A stretch of DNA of 64,000 bases. Source: Clostridium sp. AF27-2AA (GTDB lineage Bacteria; Bacillota; Clostridia; Lachnospirales; Lachnospiraceae). Below are positions 16,037 to 24,910 of the stretch, in pieces (the first letter of the stretch is position 1; each line of letters begins with the position of its first letter). Made by a program: the position numbers and the translations under genes. The DNA lies in the NCBI RefSeq assembly GCF_003478505.1, contig NZ_QUFI01000011.1:1-64000 (forward strand), read 5' to 3'. Below the pieces are notes generated by a model. It had not been told where the DNA came from and ran no database searches. It saw nothing but the letters and a program-made list of their open reading frames with translations.

Positions 16037-16564
16037 CTACCGGTACTGCTCCATCCAGACTGCTTTTCCGGCCGCAAGGGAGCGCGGCACATCCAGAATC
16101 CGCTGGTTTTCGGAGCCGCGGAATTTCAGGCTTAAGTTCTTTAAGTCTTCCACAAATTTCCCGTCCACCAGAACATCAAAAAGCGGCACCAGTTCTCTGG
16201 TCACTTCTGATTCCTGCATCATGCGTCCCAGAATGTCCTTCTCGAAATCATATCCGGAAAAGCACCAGATGGTCTTTTTCGGGAAACGCTTTTTCTGTTC
16301 CGTTAAAAACGGCAGAAGTCCAGCCTGGTTTTCCGGCTCCATAGGCTCCCCTCCAAGCAAGGTAATTCCCTCCATATAGTCGTGATCCAGATAGGAGAAA
16401 ATCTGCTGCCAGACCGCCTCTGTAAAGGGCTCTCCGTACTCAAAATCCCAGGCCTGGGCATTGAAACACCCCCTGCAGTGGTGCCTGCAGCCGCTCACAA
16501 ACAGCGACACCCTCACGCCCGGTCCGTTGGCAATGTCCACCGGTTTAATGGTTGCGTAATTCAT
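16037..16564 (-). CDS. nrdG: Anaerobic ribonucleoside-triphosphate reductase activating protein
   Basis: Radical-SAM activase that installs the glycyl radical on NrdD. 175 residues. Cluster motif CRHHCRGC (Cys26, Cys30, Cys33), preceded by ANGPGVRVSLFVSG; LLGGEPM follows as the SAM-binding GGE motif. The start at 16564 has AAGGAG upstream; a longer reading frame to 16660 lies inside the ABC transporter gene. 16 nt downstream of the ABC operon and probably co-transcribed. Its substrate NrdD is not in the window. Confidence 0.93.
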   Translation of the reverse strand: MNYATIKPVDIANGPGVRVSLFVSGCRHHCRGCFNAQAWDFEYGEPFTEAVWQQIFSYLDHDYMEGITLLGGEPMEPENQAGLLPFLTEQKKRFPKKTIWCFSGYDFEKDILGRMMQESEVTRELVPLFDVLVDGKFVEDLKNLSLKFRGSENQRILDVPRSLAAGKAVWMEQYR

Positions 16565-16580
16565 ATTCGTATACTCCTTA

Positions 16581-18335
16581 TCATCCTGCGAACTGGCTGT
16601 TGTACAGGTTCGCATAAAATCCGTTTTGGGCCAGCAGAGACTCATGAGTGCCCTGCTCAATGATATGGCCGTCCTTCATAACCAGAATCACATCGGCCTC
16701 GCGGATCGTAGAAAGACGGTGCGCCACGATAAAGCTGGTGCGCCCTTTCATCATGGTAGCAAATGCCTTCTGAATGCGAATCTCAGTGCGGGTATCGATG
16801 GAGGAGGTTGCCTCATCCAGAATCAGCATCGGCGGCAGGCACAGCATGACGCGGGCAATGCACAGAAGCTGCTTCTGTCCCTGGGACAGATTGCCTCCAT
16901 CTTCTGAAATGACAGTATCATAGCCCTGCGGCATACGCTTAATAAAGCTGTGCGCATGTGCCTCTTTTGCTGCCTGAATAATCTCTTCCTCGGTCGCGTC
17001 CGGTTTGCCATAGGCAATATTCTCCCGGATGGTACCGGCCTTTAACCAGGTTTCCTGCAGAACCATACCATAATTGGTGCGCAGGCTCTTTCTCGTCACA
17101 TGACGGATATCCTCCCCGGATACCTCGATGGAGCCGCTGACCACATCGTAGAAACGCATCAGCAAGTTAATCATGGTGGTCTTGCCGCAGCCGGTTGGTC
17201 CGACAATAGCAATACGCTGTCCCGGCTTTACATCCAGATTTAAGTCCTCGATCAGGGATGTGTCCGGAGTGTAGGAGAAGTTCACATGCTCCAGCTTTAC
17301 GCTGCCATCCACAATCTGGAGATTGACTGCGTCGGCATCCTCCGGGGTAAACGGCGGCTCATCGATCAGCTCGAATACACGGGCTGCACAGGCCAGGGCA
17401 TTCTGCAGCTCGGTCACAACACCGGAAATCTCATTGAACGGCTTGGTATACTGGTTCGCGTAGCTTAAGAACGCAGAAAGCTGTCCCACAGTAAGCAGAC
17501 CGCGGATGGCAGCAAACGCGCCGGCAACGCCAACGCTGGCATATACCGTGCTGTTCACAAAACGGGTGGCCGGATTGGTGATCGAGGAGAAGAAAATCGC
17601 GCGCAGGCTGTAACCCTGAAGACGTCCGTTGATCTCCTCAAAACGCTTCTGCGCCTCATCCTGGTAGCCAAATGCCTGTACTACTTTTTCATTTCCCACC
17701 ATCTCATCCACCAGGGAAGTCAGTTCTCCTCTTGTCTGGGACTGCAGCCTGAACATGGAATAGGTCTTTTTTGCGATAAAGCTTGCCACAAACAGGGAAA
17801 GCGGGGTCACGCATACCACCACCAGGGTGATAAACGGATTTACCATCAGCATAAATCCCAGTGTACCAAGAATGGTCAGCACACCGGTAAAGAGCTGGGT
17901 GAAGCCCATTAACAGTCCCTCAGAAAACTGATCAATATCCGCAATGATACGGCTGATGACATCGCCATACTGATGGGAATCAATGTAGCTCAGCGGAAGG
18001 ACCTCCAGATGATTAAAGGCTTTGGTACGGATATCTTTTACTACCCGGTAGGTGATCTGGTTGTTGATGTGGTTCATCAGCCACTGGGCAGATGCCGTGA
18101 TGGCAATGATAACCGCAATTTTTCTGAGGATTAAAAACAGTCCCGCAAAGTCTACATTTCCCGGTCCCAGGATCAGGTCCACGCCCTCTCCCACAAGGAT
18201 CGGTGCATACAAGGTAGTGGCCACGGTTACAGCCGCCAGAACCAGTGACAGAACAACCATCCACTTATAGCTGCCTATATAGTCCAGAATCCGTTTTAAG
18301 GTTGATTTATGTTTTCCGATTTCAAGTTTTGCCAC
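16581..18335 (-). CDS. ABC exporter half-transporter, catalytically complete partner
   Basis: Type IV ABC exporter of 584 residues: six membrane helices (about 1-320) followed by an ATPase domain. Walker A GPTGCGKTT, Q-loop VLQETW, signature NLSQGQKQ, Walker B MLILDEATSSID and H-loop VAHRLST; Glu and His are intact. The signature is LSQGQ instead of LSGGQ. Start GTG 18335 is 1 nt after the stop of the partner gene with AGGAGG upstream; the reading frame extends to 18443 but inside the partner. Forms a heterodimer with the next gene, like BmrCD/LmrCD. Substrate unknown, likely drugs or lipids. Confidence 0.9.
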   Translation of the reverse strand: MAKLEIGKHKSTLKRILDYIGSYKWMVVLSLVLAAVTVATTLYAPILVGEGVDLILGPGNVDFAGLFLILRKIAVIIAITASAQWLMNHINNQITYRVVKDIRTKAFNHLEVLPLSYIDSHQYGDVISRIIADIDQFSEGLLMGFTQLFTGVLTILGTLGFMLMVNPFITLVVVCVTPLSLFVASFIAKKTYSMFRLQSQTRGELTSLVDEMVGNEKVVQAFGYQDEAQKRFEEINGRLQGYSLRAIFFSSITNPATRFVNSTVYASVGVAGAFAAIRGLLTVGQLSAFLSYANQYTKPFNEISGVVTELQNALACAARVFELIDEPPFTPEDADAVNLQIVDGSVKLEHVNFSYTPDTSLIEDLNLDVKPGQRIAIVGPTGCGKTTMINLLMRFYDVVSGSIEVSGEDIRHVTRKSLRTNYGMVLQETWLKAGTIRENIAYGKPDATEEEIIQAAKEAHAHSFIKRMPQGYDTVISEDGGNLSQGQKQLLCIARVMLCLPPMLILDEATSSIDTRTEIRIQKAFATMMKGRTSFIVAHRLSTIREADVILVMKDGHIIEQGTHESLLAQNGFYANLYNSQFAG

Positions 18336-18336
18336 C

Positions 18337-20088
18337 TTACTGCACCTCCTCTTTCGAAAGCTGGGACAGGCAGATCTCACGGTATACCTCGCAGTTTTCA
18401 AATAACTCTTCGTGGGTGCCAATGCCCACAGCCGCACCATCATCCAGTACTACGATCTGATCCGCATGGCGGATTGTGGTCGCGCGCTGGGATACGATAA
18501 ACACGGTCATGTCCTTCGTTCCCTTCTGAATGGCCATACGCAGCTTTGCGTCTGTCGCGAAGTCCAGCGCGGAGGCACTGTCATCCATGATCAGGATCTC
18601 TGGTTCCCGCACCAGTGCACGGGCAATGGTCAGGCGCTGTTTCTGACCGCCGGATAAGTTCTTTCCGGCCTGGTCAATATAGAGATCCAGGCCTTTCTCC
18701 TTGCTGTCCACGAACTCGCGGGCCTGGGCAATGTCCAGGGCACGGTAGATTTCCTCATCGGTAGCGTCCTTCCTGCCCCATTTCATATTTTCACGCAGGG
18801 TTCCTTTAAACAGGATTGCCTTCTGCGGAACCACGCCAATCTTCTCACGCAGCGTCTCCAGGCGGTAATCCTTTACATTCACGCCATCTACAAAAACCGC
18901 GCCCTCCCGCACGTCATAGAAACGCGGGATCAGGTTCACCAGGGATGATTTTCCAGAACCGGTACCGCCAATGATACCGATGGTCTGTCCCTTCTTTACG
19001 GTCAGGCTGATGTCTGTTAAGGAATCGGCCTTGGCCCCTTTGTAAAGGAAGTTTACATGATCAAACCGTACCTTCGCCGGTACGTCTGCTCCCTCTGCAT
19101 CAGTTACCGGAGCCTGTTCCATACCCTTAGCAGGGCTGACAATGCTGCTCTTCTCCTCCAGCACAGCACTGATACGGTTGGCACAGGCCAGTGCTTTGGA
19201 AATAGAAACGATCAGGTTTGCCATCTTGATCAGCTCTACCAGAATCTGGGACATGTAATTTACAAGCGCTACCGTCTCCCCCTGGGTGATGATGCCGGCA
19301 TCTACCTGTTTTCCGGAGATCCACACCACTGCGATGATAGAAAGGTTCACTACCACGTAAGTCATTGGGTTCATCAGGGCAGAGATCTTGCCAACAAAAA
19401 CCTGGAACTTCACCAGAAGGCTGTTGGATTCATCGAAATTCCGGATCTCATCCTCCTGACGGTTGAAGGCACGGATAACACGCGCACCGGTTAAATTTTC
19501 CCTGGTTGCCTGAGTCACATGGTCCAACTGCTTCTGTACTTTTTTATACAGAGGCATACTGATGGCCATGATGCCAAAGACGATGATGGAAAGCACCGGA
19601 ATAGCAACCACAAAAACCATCGCTGCCCTTGCGTTCACGGTAAAAGCCATGATCATGGCACCAAACACGATAAATGGAGAACGCAGGAGCAGGCGCAGCG
19701 TTAAGTTTACGCCGGACTGAACCTGATTGATATCACTGGTCATGCGGGTGATCAGCGTAGACGTTCCGATGGTATCCTGTTCACTGTAAGACAGGCTTCC
19801 AATATGGGCAAACAAGTCATTTCGCAGCCCGGTAGCAAAACCAACCGCTGACTTTGCCGCAAAATACTGCGCCGTGATGGAACAGGTCAGGCCGATCACT
19901 CCCAGCAATACAAGCATCCCTCCCATTTTCAGAATATATCCTGCTTCCTGGTTTTTGATGCCCACATCTACGATCTGAGCCACAACCAGCGGCACAAACA
20001 ATTCAAAGCTGGCTTCCAGCATTTTAAAGAGCGGAGCCAGCACCGACTCTTTTTTGTAATCGTTTAAGTAACGCAACAACCTCTTCAT
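18337..20088 (-). CDS. ABC exporter half-transporter with degenerate ATP site
   Basis: Half-transporter of 583 residues, first gene of the exporter pair. It has six membrane helices, then an ATPase domain with Walker A GGTGSGKSS and canonical signature NLSGGQKQ. Walker B ends ILIMDDSASALD, so the catalytic Glu is Asp (about residue 503), and the H-loop reads SQRATT, so the switch His is Gln (about 534). This is the usual asymmetry of heterodimeric exporters, where one composite site binds but hardly hydrolyses ATP. The ATG and ribosome binding site GGGAGG are clear. Confidence 0.9.
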   Translation of the reverse strand: MKRLLRYLNDYKKESVLAPLFKMLEASFELFVPLVVAQIVDVGIKNQEAGYILKMGGMLVLLGVIGLTCSITAQYFAAKSAVGFATGLRNDLFAHIGSLSYSEQDTIGTSTLITRMTSDINQVQSGVNLTLRLLLRSPFIVFGAMIMAFTVNARAAMVFVVAIPVLSIIVFGIMAISMPLYKKVQKQLDHVTQATRENLTGARVIRAFNRQEDEIRNFDESNSLLVKFQVFVGKISALMNPMTYVVVNLSIIAVVWISGKQVDAGIITQGETVALVNYMSQILVELIKMANLIVSISKALACANRISAVLEEKSSIVSPAKGMEQAPVTDAEGADVPAKVRFDHVNFLYKGAKADSLTDISLTVKKGQTIGIIGGTGSGKSSLVNLIPRFYDVREGAVFVDGVNVKDYRLETLREKIGVVPQKAILFKGTLRENMKWGRKDATDEEIYRALDIAQAREFVDSKEKGLDLYIDQAGKNLSGGQKQRLTIARALVREPEILIMDDSASALDFATDAKLRMAIQKGTKDMTVFIVSQRATTIRHADQIVVLDDGAAVGIGTHEELFENCEVYREICLSQLSKEEVQ

Positions 20089-20273
20089 GGTAAACCTCCC
20101 GGTGTCATAGGTTTTTTCGTTTTGTAATTACGCGCAAAACATATTAAAATATTATACCACATTTTTCCTGCACCCACAAGAAGCCGGACGGCTCTCCTTG
20201 CCATATTTCCCACCGCATGCTACTATGATATAGAATAAACATTCCGGAAATAACAGAAAGGGAACCAATCCTT

Positions 20274-21113
20274 ATGATTTCTTTTTTCTTTCACTGCAAA
20301 CAGATCTGGGACCGGTGCGTAAAGGATGAGATCACCGTGTACGCGGCACAGGCATCCTTCTTTATTGTAACCGCCTTTTTCCCATTTATCATGCTCCTTC
20401 TGACCCTGATCCAGTTTCTTCCAAATGTAGGTAAATCCGACCTGCTTGCTGTCATGGTACGGATCATGCCCAAGATGCTGCATTCTTTAGTGGTCAGCAT
20501 TGTTGATGATCTCTATATCAAATCACCGGGAACCATTCTGTCCGCGACTGCGCTGACCGCTCTCTGGTCTGCTGCCAAGGGGATGCTGGGCATTGAACGG
20601 GGCTTAAACCGGATTTATGGAGATTTCAAACACCGCAATTATATTTTGCAGCGGCTGTTATGTTCCTTCTATACCCTGATTTTCATGCTGGTATGTGTCA
20701 TGTCCCTGGTGCTTCTGATCTTCGGCAAAAACATCGAACACCTGCTATTTCGTTTTCTCCCGATTCTGGCACCTGCGGCCCGCTTTGTCATCAGCCTGCG
20801 TTTTCTGTTTGCGCTGACTGTATTTTTGCTTACCTTCATAGGACTTTACGCCATCGTTCCCTCCAGAAAACAAAAACCGCGGCAGCAGCTTCCTGGAGCT
20901 GCCTTTACCGCGGTCGGATGGCTGGTATTTTCCTATGCCTTTTCTATTTATTTTACACATTTCAGCAATTTTTCCTACATGTATGGGAGCCTGACAGCCA
21001 TTGTCCTCCTGATGCTGTGGCTCTACATCTGCATTTGTATCCTGTTTATTGGAGCGGAGTTAAACAGTTTCCTGAACCGGGAGCATGTTCTGAGCCGGTG
21101 TCAGGAGCACTGA
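20274..21113 (+). CDS. YihY/BrkB family (UPF0761) membrane protein
   Basis: Integral membrane protein of 279 residues with six predicted helices. Family features: AAQASFFIVTAFFPFIMLLL near the start, ATALTALWSAAKGMLGIERG, LNRIYG, PGAAFTAVGWLVFSYAFSIY and a final helix before FIGAELN. Formerly mis-annotated as ribonuclease BN; role unknown, perhaps a transporter or exporter. Divergent from the ABC exporter, convergent with the M14 pair. Confidence 0.88.
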   Translation: MISFFFHCKQIWDRCVKDEITVYAAQASFFIVTAFFPFIMLLLTLIQFLPNVGKSDLLAVMVRIMPKMLHSLVVSIVDDLYIKSPGTILSATALTALWSAAKGMLGIERGLNRIYGDFKHRNYILQRLLCSFYTLIFMLVCVMSLVLLIFGKNIEHLLFRFLPILAPAARFVISLRFLFALTVFLLTFIGLYAIVPSRKQKPRQQLPGAAFTAVGWLVFSYAFSIYFTHFSNFSYMYGSLTAIVLLMLWLYICICILFIGAELNSFLNREHVLSRCQEH

Positions 21114-21132
21114 CCTGATATGGAGGCGCATC

Positions 21133-22068
21133 CTACTCATGCAGGCGGCGGATAATCTTGAAAATAATCGTGCCCTCCATCACCGTAGGCTCATGATAGG
21201 CAAAAAAGACAATACCGTCCGTCGGTGATAAAATCTGGCTGATCACCTCACCCTCCAGTGGGTCAATGATGGAAGCCAGCACCTCCCCCCGGTGCACTTC
21301 CTGTCCCGGTTCCACATGCCTGCGGTATAGTCCCGGAAGATCGTTTTTCACATTGGTCAGATCATCTTCCCGCAGGACACTGGCAATGTAGCCGCTGTGG
21401 CTCGTATAGCGCAAAATTCCCATGCGGGTCAGGAAACGGAGCACGGATGCCACTGCCATACGCGCTGCCCGCTCATCAATCTGCACGGTAGCACTGGTAT
21501 AAACAGAAAACGCGTTTGTATTCCAGATCTGCCAGTTATAATTCAATGTAGCCGTATCGATCGGCTGCGGCTGCCGGATTACCACATAGGGAAGACCGAA
21601 GAGATTTGCCAGGCTTGCATTCTGATAACCGGTATCCATCATGCGGACATGCGGCACAAAATCCCCCGGCAGGTAAAAGCTGGTAAACTGAATACCGTAA
21701 TTATATCCCTGGATGGCCTGAAATACGCCGTCCGCGATCCGCTGGGTGGTCTCTCCGGCATGGTATCCTGGGAACATCCGGTTGATATCGGTATTATCCG
21801 TTGCCCAAAAGCGTTTTCCAATGTTCATAGAGCTGTGATTGACGGACGGGATCACCAGGATCTCGTTGTCATGCACAATCGCGCCCTTTTCTTCCAGTTC
21901 TTTGAGTGCCTTTACCAGCTGGGAACAGATATAAAGCTGCTGCACCTCGTTGCCCCGCATGGCACCTACAATGCAGGCTGCCTTTTCTCCCTTTCCGAAG
22001 TGGAAGCCGTATACATCCATGTCATCCCGGTAGCAGTTTTCCAGTGTGAATATTTTTTCTTTTCTCAA
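21133..22068 (-). CDS. M14 AspA-like protein with lost zinc ligands
   Basis: A 311-residue protein of the succinylglutamate desuccinylase/aspartoacylase fold. Where active members have G-x-H-G-D/N-E, this one has GAMRGNE (His replaced by Arg). The third-ligand region reads YGIQFTSF instead of D-x-H. The region that carries the catalytic Glu also diverges. C-terminal beta-barrel (GLYRRHVEPGQEVHRGEVLA) is present as in the partner. The ATG overlaps the partner's stop by 4 nt, so the pair is coupled. I infer a non-catalytic or altered-activity subunit of a heteromer with the next protein. Confidence 0.75.
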   Translation of the reverse strand: MRKEKIFTLENCYRDDMDVYGFHFGKGEKAACIVGAMRGNEVQQLYICSQLVKALKELEEKGAIVHDNEILVIPSVNHSSMNIGKRFWATDNTDINRMFPGYHAGETTQRIADGVFQAIQGYNYGIQFTSFYLPGDFVPHVRMMDTGYQNASLANLFGLPYVVIRQPQPIDTATLNYNWQIWNTNAFSVYTSATVQIDERAARMAVASVLRFLTRMGILRYTSHSGYIASVLREDDLTNVKNDLPGLYRRHVEPGQEVHRGEVLASIIDPLEGEVISQILSPTDGIVFFAYHEPTVMEGTIIFKIIRRLHE

Positions 22069-23018
22069 TGGTAGTCACCTCCCAGCACACGGGCAATCAG
22101 GGAACCGCAGGATACCACCGGGTATTCCCGCAGGGTAAACAGCATTCCGTGAATCGGCGTCTTCACTTCCTGGGCAATTTCTCCGGTCAGCGGATTTAAG
22201 ATCCGCCCAATGATCTGCCCCTCTTCCACATTTTTCCAGTGCTCCACACAGGGTACAAAGATTCCCGGGTGCTCTGCGTTTAAAAATCCAACCTCCCCGT
22301 CATCGGAAACGATCGGCTCTTTCGGTTCGATCACATCGCCGTCCCAGATTCCCATATCCTTCATCACACAGAAAATTCCGTCGGTAAGCTGATGGCAGAA
22401 GCTCTCCGTAATGCGCATGCCAACACCCATCTCCACCACAACCGTCGGAACTCCGATGGAGTTTAAGCTGTGGGCCAGCGTAGATTCCAGCACCGTTGCC
22501 GCTGCATGGACCCAGACAAAATCCAGATTCAGCCGTGTTGCGAAAGGCAGCAGGGTCTCTTTTGTGTTGACATTGACGCGGGCCTGGGGAATCTCCCTCA
22601 GGAAAATGTTGCTGGCATGAATGTCAACGCAAAGATCCGCTCCGGCAATGTCCTCCACGATTTTTGCAGCCACATGCTCTGCTACGGATCCCTCCTCGCT
22701 TCCCGGAAAAATCCGGTTCATGTCCAGGTCAAACATAGGAATACCCCGGGATATGGAGTCCACGCCCAGGGGATTTAATGCAGGGTAAATCTCAACGATT
22801 CCCTTCAAATGTTCTTTTTGTTCTCTTAAAATGCGGTTCAGCTCATAGCAGACGTACTGGCCTTCCAGCTCGTCTCCATGGGTGCCGGTTACCACACAGA
22901 TCCGCTTTTCCTGTCCGGTTTTGTGTTCCGGCTCAATCACGTGTTTTAAGATCCGTAAGTTTTCATCGACAGCAAGTCCTACTTCTGTCACTGTTTTTAT
23001 CGTAGCATCGTGTTTCAC
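22065..23018 (-). CDS. M14 AspA-like zinc acylase/peptidase (succinylglutamate desuccinylase/aspartoacylase family)
   Basis: Predicted zinc amidohydrolase or carboxypeptidase of 317 residues. Ligand motif VVTGTHGDELEG supplies His and Glu; LCVDIHASN supplies the second His; VVVEMGVG carries the likely general base. Domain 2 (PGIFVPCVEHWKNVEEGQII) is the family's C-terminal barrel. Start GTG 23018 overlaps the stop of the transglutaminase relic (GTGA). Downstream it overlaps the degenerate paralogue by 4 nt. This was probably the end of a peptide-conjugate operon whose synthetase genes have collapsed. Confidence 0.85.
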   Translation of the reverse strand: MKHDATIKTVTEVGLAVDENLRILKHVIEPEHKTGQEKRICVVTGTHGDELEGQYVCYELNRILREQKEHLKGIVEIYPALNPLGVDSISRGIPMFDLDMNRIFPGSEEGSVAEHVAAKIVEDIAGADLCVDIHASNIFLREIPQARVNVNTKETLLPFATRLNLDFVWVHAAATVLESTLAHSLNSIGVPTVVVEMGVGMRITESFCHQLTDGIFCVMKDMGIWDGDVIEPKEPIVSDDGEVGFLNAEHPGIFVPCVEHWKNVEEGQIIGRILNPLTGEIAQEVKTPIHGMLFTLREYPVVSCGSLIARVLGGDYH

Positions 23019-23254
23019 TTTTCTTCCACCTTTATTAAAATTGTCTGCTGCTGGCTGGCTGTGCCAAGGAAGCACCCCCGGTCCACGGCAGCATCCATAA
23101 AATCCCGGCCATGGCTCTGCTTGATATACCGCTCATCCACAAGGCAGTTATGAGTGGGATCCAGTCCATGCCAAAACTGACCATCCCACACCTCTGTCCA
23201 GGCATGGCTCGCTCCCTCTCCGGTCATCATCCCGGTCGCGCCAGCCATCTCCAA
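23015..23254 (-). pseudogene. C-terminal remnant of a transglutaminase-like protein
   Basis: The last 75 residues of a transglutaminase-fold protein: TGEGASHAWTEVWDGQFWHG has the catalytic His block, GLDPTHNCLVDE the Asp block, and HGRDFMDAAVDRGCF the family tail. The N-terminal 200 or so residues with the catalytic Cys are missing. The reading frame starts inside the alpha-E relic in another frame, so the two genes are joined by a deletion. Confidence 0.7.
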
Positions 23255-23714
23255 GATTCATGATCTCATTGAATGTGTCTATCTCTGATAGATTATAATG
23301 AATCCGGATTTTATGCAAGCGGTTTAAGAATTTATTATATTCTTTTTCGATCATACGGTATGGATAATCCAGCCGCATATACAGATCCAGGCGTTCCAGG
23401 TATTTGCCGCACTTGATGATATTGCGGCATTCCTCATCCTCCACATTGTCGTCCAGGCAGCCCCAGAACGCAAACAGGTCATCCAGAACCGGCTGAAGGT
23501 CGTAGGCAAAGGCTCCTCTTCCGGCATGCTTCTCCATGCAGTCCAGCGCCAGCTGAATATAGGATAAGGTTCTGCTGCTCAGTTCATCCCGCAGTACCAC
23601 CGCATTGTCATAGGCGCGCTCCATACTGGAAGAATGTTCAAAGAATGCCGCATTGTATCGTCCCGGAGTCAGGACCACGTTGATGCCTTCTATATGATCG
23701 ACCAGTTCTCTCAT
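23148..23714 (-). pseudogene. Chimeric relic: ATP-grasp (DUF404) segment joined to alpha-E (DUF403) domain
   Basis: Residues from ATG 23714: EGINVVLTPGRYNAAFFEHS matches the circularly permuted ATP-grasp family (DUF404/407). After that it switches at once to SSMERAYDNAVVLRDELSS, then TLSYIQLALD and FWGCLDDNVEDEECRNIIK, then RLDLYMRLDYP, the alpha-E (DUF403) core without its N-terminal part. The last 45 codons are out-of-frame transglutaminase sequence. AAGGAG lies 9 nt before ATG 23714, so a chimeric product could still be made. I infer two internal deletions in an amidoligase cluster. Confidence 0.65.
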
Positions 23715-23747
23715 CAGCATACGCTCCTTTCCATTCCTTTTATACAA

Positions 23748-23797
23748 AAGACGGGCAAAGGCGCTCAAGATTCCTCTTCAGCGCCTTTGCCCGTCTT
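23748..23797. terminator. Strong bidirectional hairpin
   Basis: AAGACGGGCAAAGGCGCT ... AGCGCCTTTGCCCGTCTT: 17-18 bp stem, A/T-flanked. It lies upstream of the relic's start, between the divergent LysR gene and the relic. Its position before a gene start, rather than after a stop, suggests the gene it once terminated has been deleted. Confidence 0.85.
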
Positions 23798-23894
23798 TTG
23801 CATTCTGAACCCATCATGGACGTGTTCTGTAATTTACTGAGAATATTACAACACTTTTCCAGCCTTGTCAATTGTAAATTGTTTTGGCTTTCTC

Positions 23895-23923
23895 TTTACA
23901 ACTCATCAGCAGCGTGATAGAAT
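23895..23923 (+). promoter_or_regulatory. Promoter of the LysR gene at 23952
   Basis: TTTACA (23895-23900), 17-nt spacer, TAGAAT (23918-23923). A CAATT-GTA-AATTG palindrome sits just upstream at about 23869-23882, a possible LysR site. Confidence 0.6.
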
Positions 23924-23951
23924 AGCCGTAGTTTTATAAGGAGGACTAATA

Positions 23952-24827
23952 TTGGATATCAATTACGAACTATATAAAGTGTTTTATCATGTCGCAAATA
24001 CCCTAAGCTTCTCGGAAGCCTCCAAGCAGCTGTTTATTTCCCAGTCTGCGGTCAGCCAGTCCATCAAGGTACTGGAAAAGAAGTTAAACCAGCCTCTTTT
24101 CATCCGCAGCACCAAACGGGTACAGCTGACACCTGAGGGCGAGATTCTCTTAAAACATATCGAACCAGCCATGAACCTGATCCGCCAGGGCGAGAACCAG
24201 CTTCTGGAGGCTAACACCTTAAACGGCGGCCAGCTGCGCATCGGTGCCAGCGATACCATCTGCCGTTATTATTTGGTTTCTTATCTGAAGGATTTCCACC
24301 GGCGTTACCCGAATGTGCATATTAAAGTCACCAATCAGACTTCCATTGCCTGCGCAAAGCTGCTGGAATCCGGTCAGGTGGATTTTGCCATCACTAACTA
24401 CCCGAACTCCGGGCTTTCCAACACTCAGAATGTACGGATCATCCGGGAATTCAAGGATGTGTTCGTGGCCAATGACGAATACAAAGAGCTGAGGGGCAAA
24501 ACCATCAGCCTGAAAGATTTAAAACGCTTCCCGATCCTGATGCTGGACCGAAAGAGCACCACCAGCGAATTTCTTCACAGCATGTTCCAGCGCCATCAGC
24601 TGGATCTGGTTCCGGAAATTGAGCTTTCCAGCAACGACCTCTTAATTGACCTGGCCCGTATCGGCCTTGGTGTTGCTTTCGTCCCGGATTACTGTATCCC
24701 GGATAATGAACGCAGTCTTTTTAAGGTTCAAATTGAAGAAGAGCTTCCAACCCGCCAGATCGTGGTTGCCAGCAATGACAGCCTGCCAATTTCCCAGGCA
24801 GCCAAGCAGTTTATGGAGATGCTATAA
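23952..24827 (+). CDS. LysR-family transcriptional regulator
   Basis: A 291-residue LTTR. N-terminal winged helix: VANTLSFSEASKQLFISQSA, then VSQSIKVLEKKL (about residues 13-45). Effector domain from about 90 with LRIGASDTICRYYLVSYL and LLIDLARIGLGVAFVPDYC. TTG start at 23952, with AAGGAGG 8 nt upstream. It is divergent from the relic/M14 operon, so by the usual LTTR rule it may control that operon. Inducer unknown. Confidence 0.88.
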   Translation: MDINYELYKVFYHVANTLSFSEASKQLFISQSAVSQSIKVLEKKLNQPLFIRSTKRVQLTPEGEILLKHIEPAMNLIRQGENQLLEANTLNGGQLRIGASDTICRYYLVSYLKDFHRRYPNVHIKVTNQTSIACAKLLESGQVDFAITNYPNSGLSNTQNVRIIREFKDVFVANDEYKELRGKTISLKDLKRFPILMLDRKSTTSEFLHSMFQRHQLDLVPEIELSSNDLLIDLARIGLGVAFVPDYCIPDNERSLFKVQIEEELPTRQIVVASNDSLPISQAAKQFMEML

Positions 24828-24910
24828 TGCCTCTCCTTTTTTTGTTGAGCCTTTGCTTTTCCTGTCTGAATATGCCTTCTGCTATTCTGTCCAGAGTCCA
24901 TCTGTTCTTC

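Noticed and set aside
21397..22074. A 225-codon plus-strand frame opposite the degenerate M14 gene
   Set aside because: Composition and lack of motifs mark it as the antisense shadow of a gene with clear overlaps to its operon partner.
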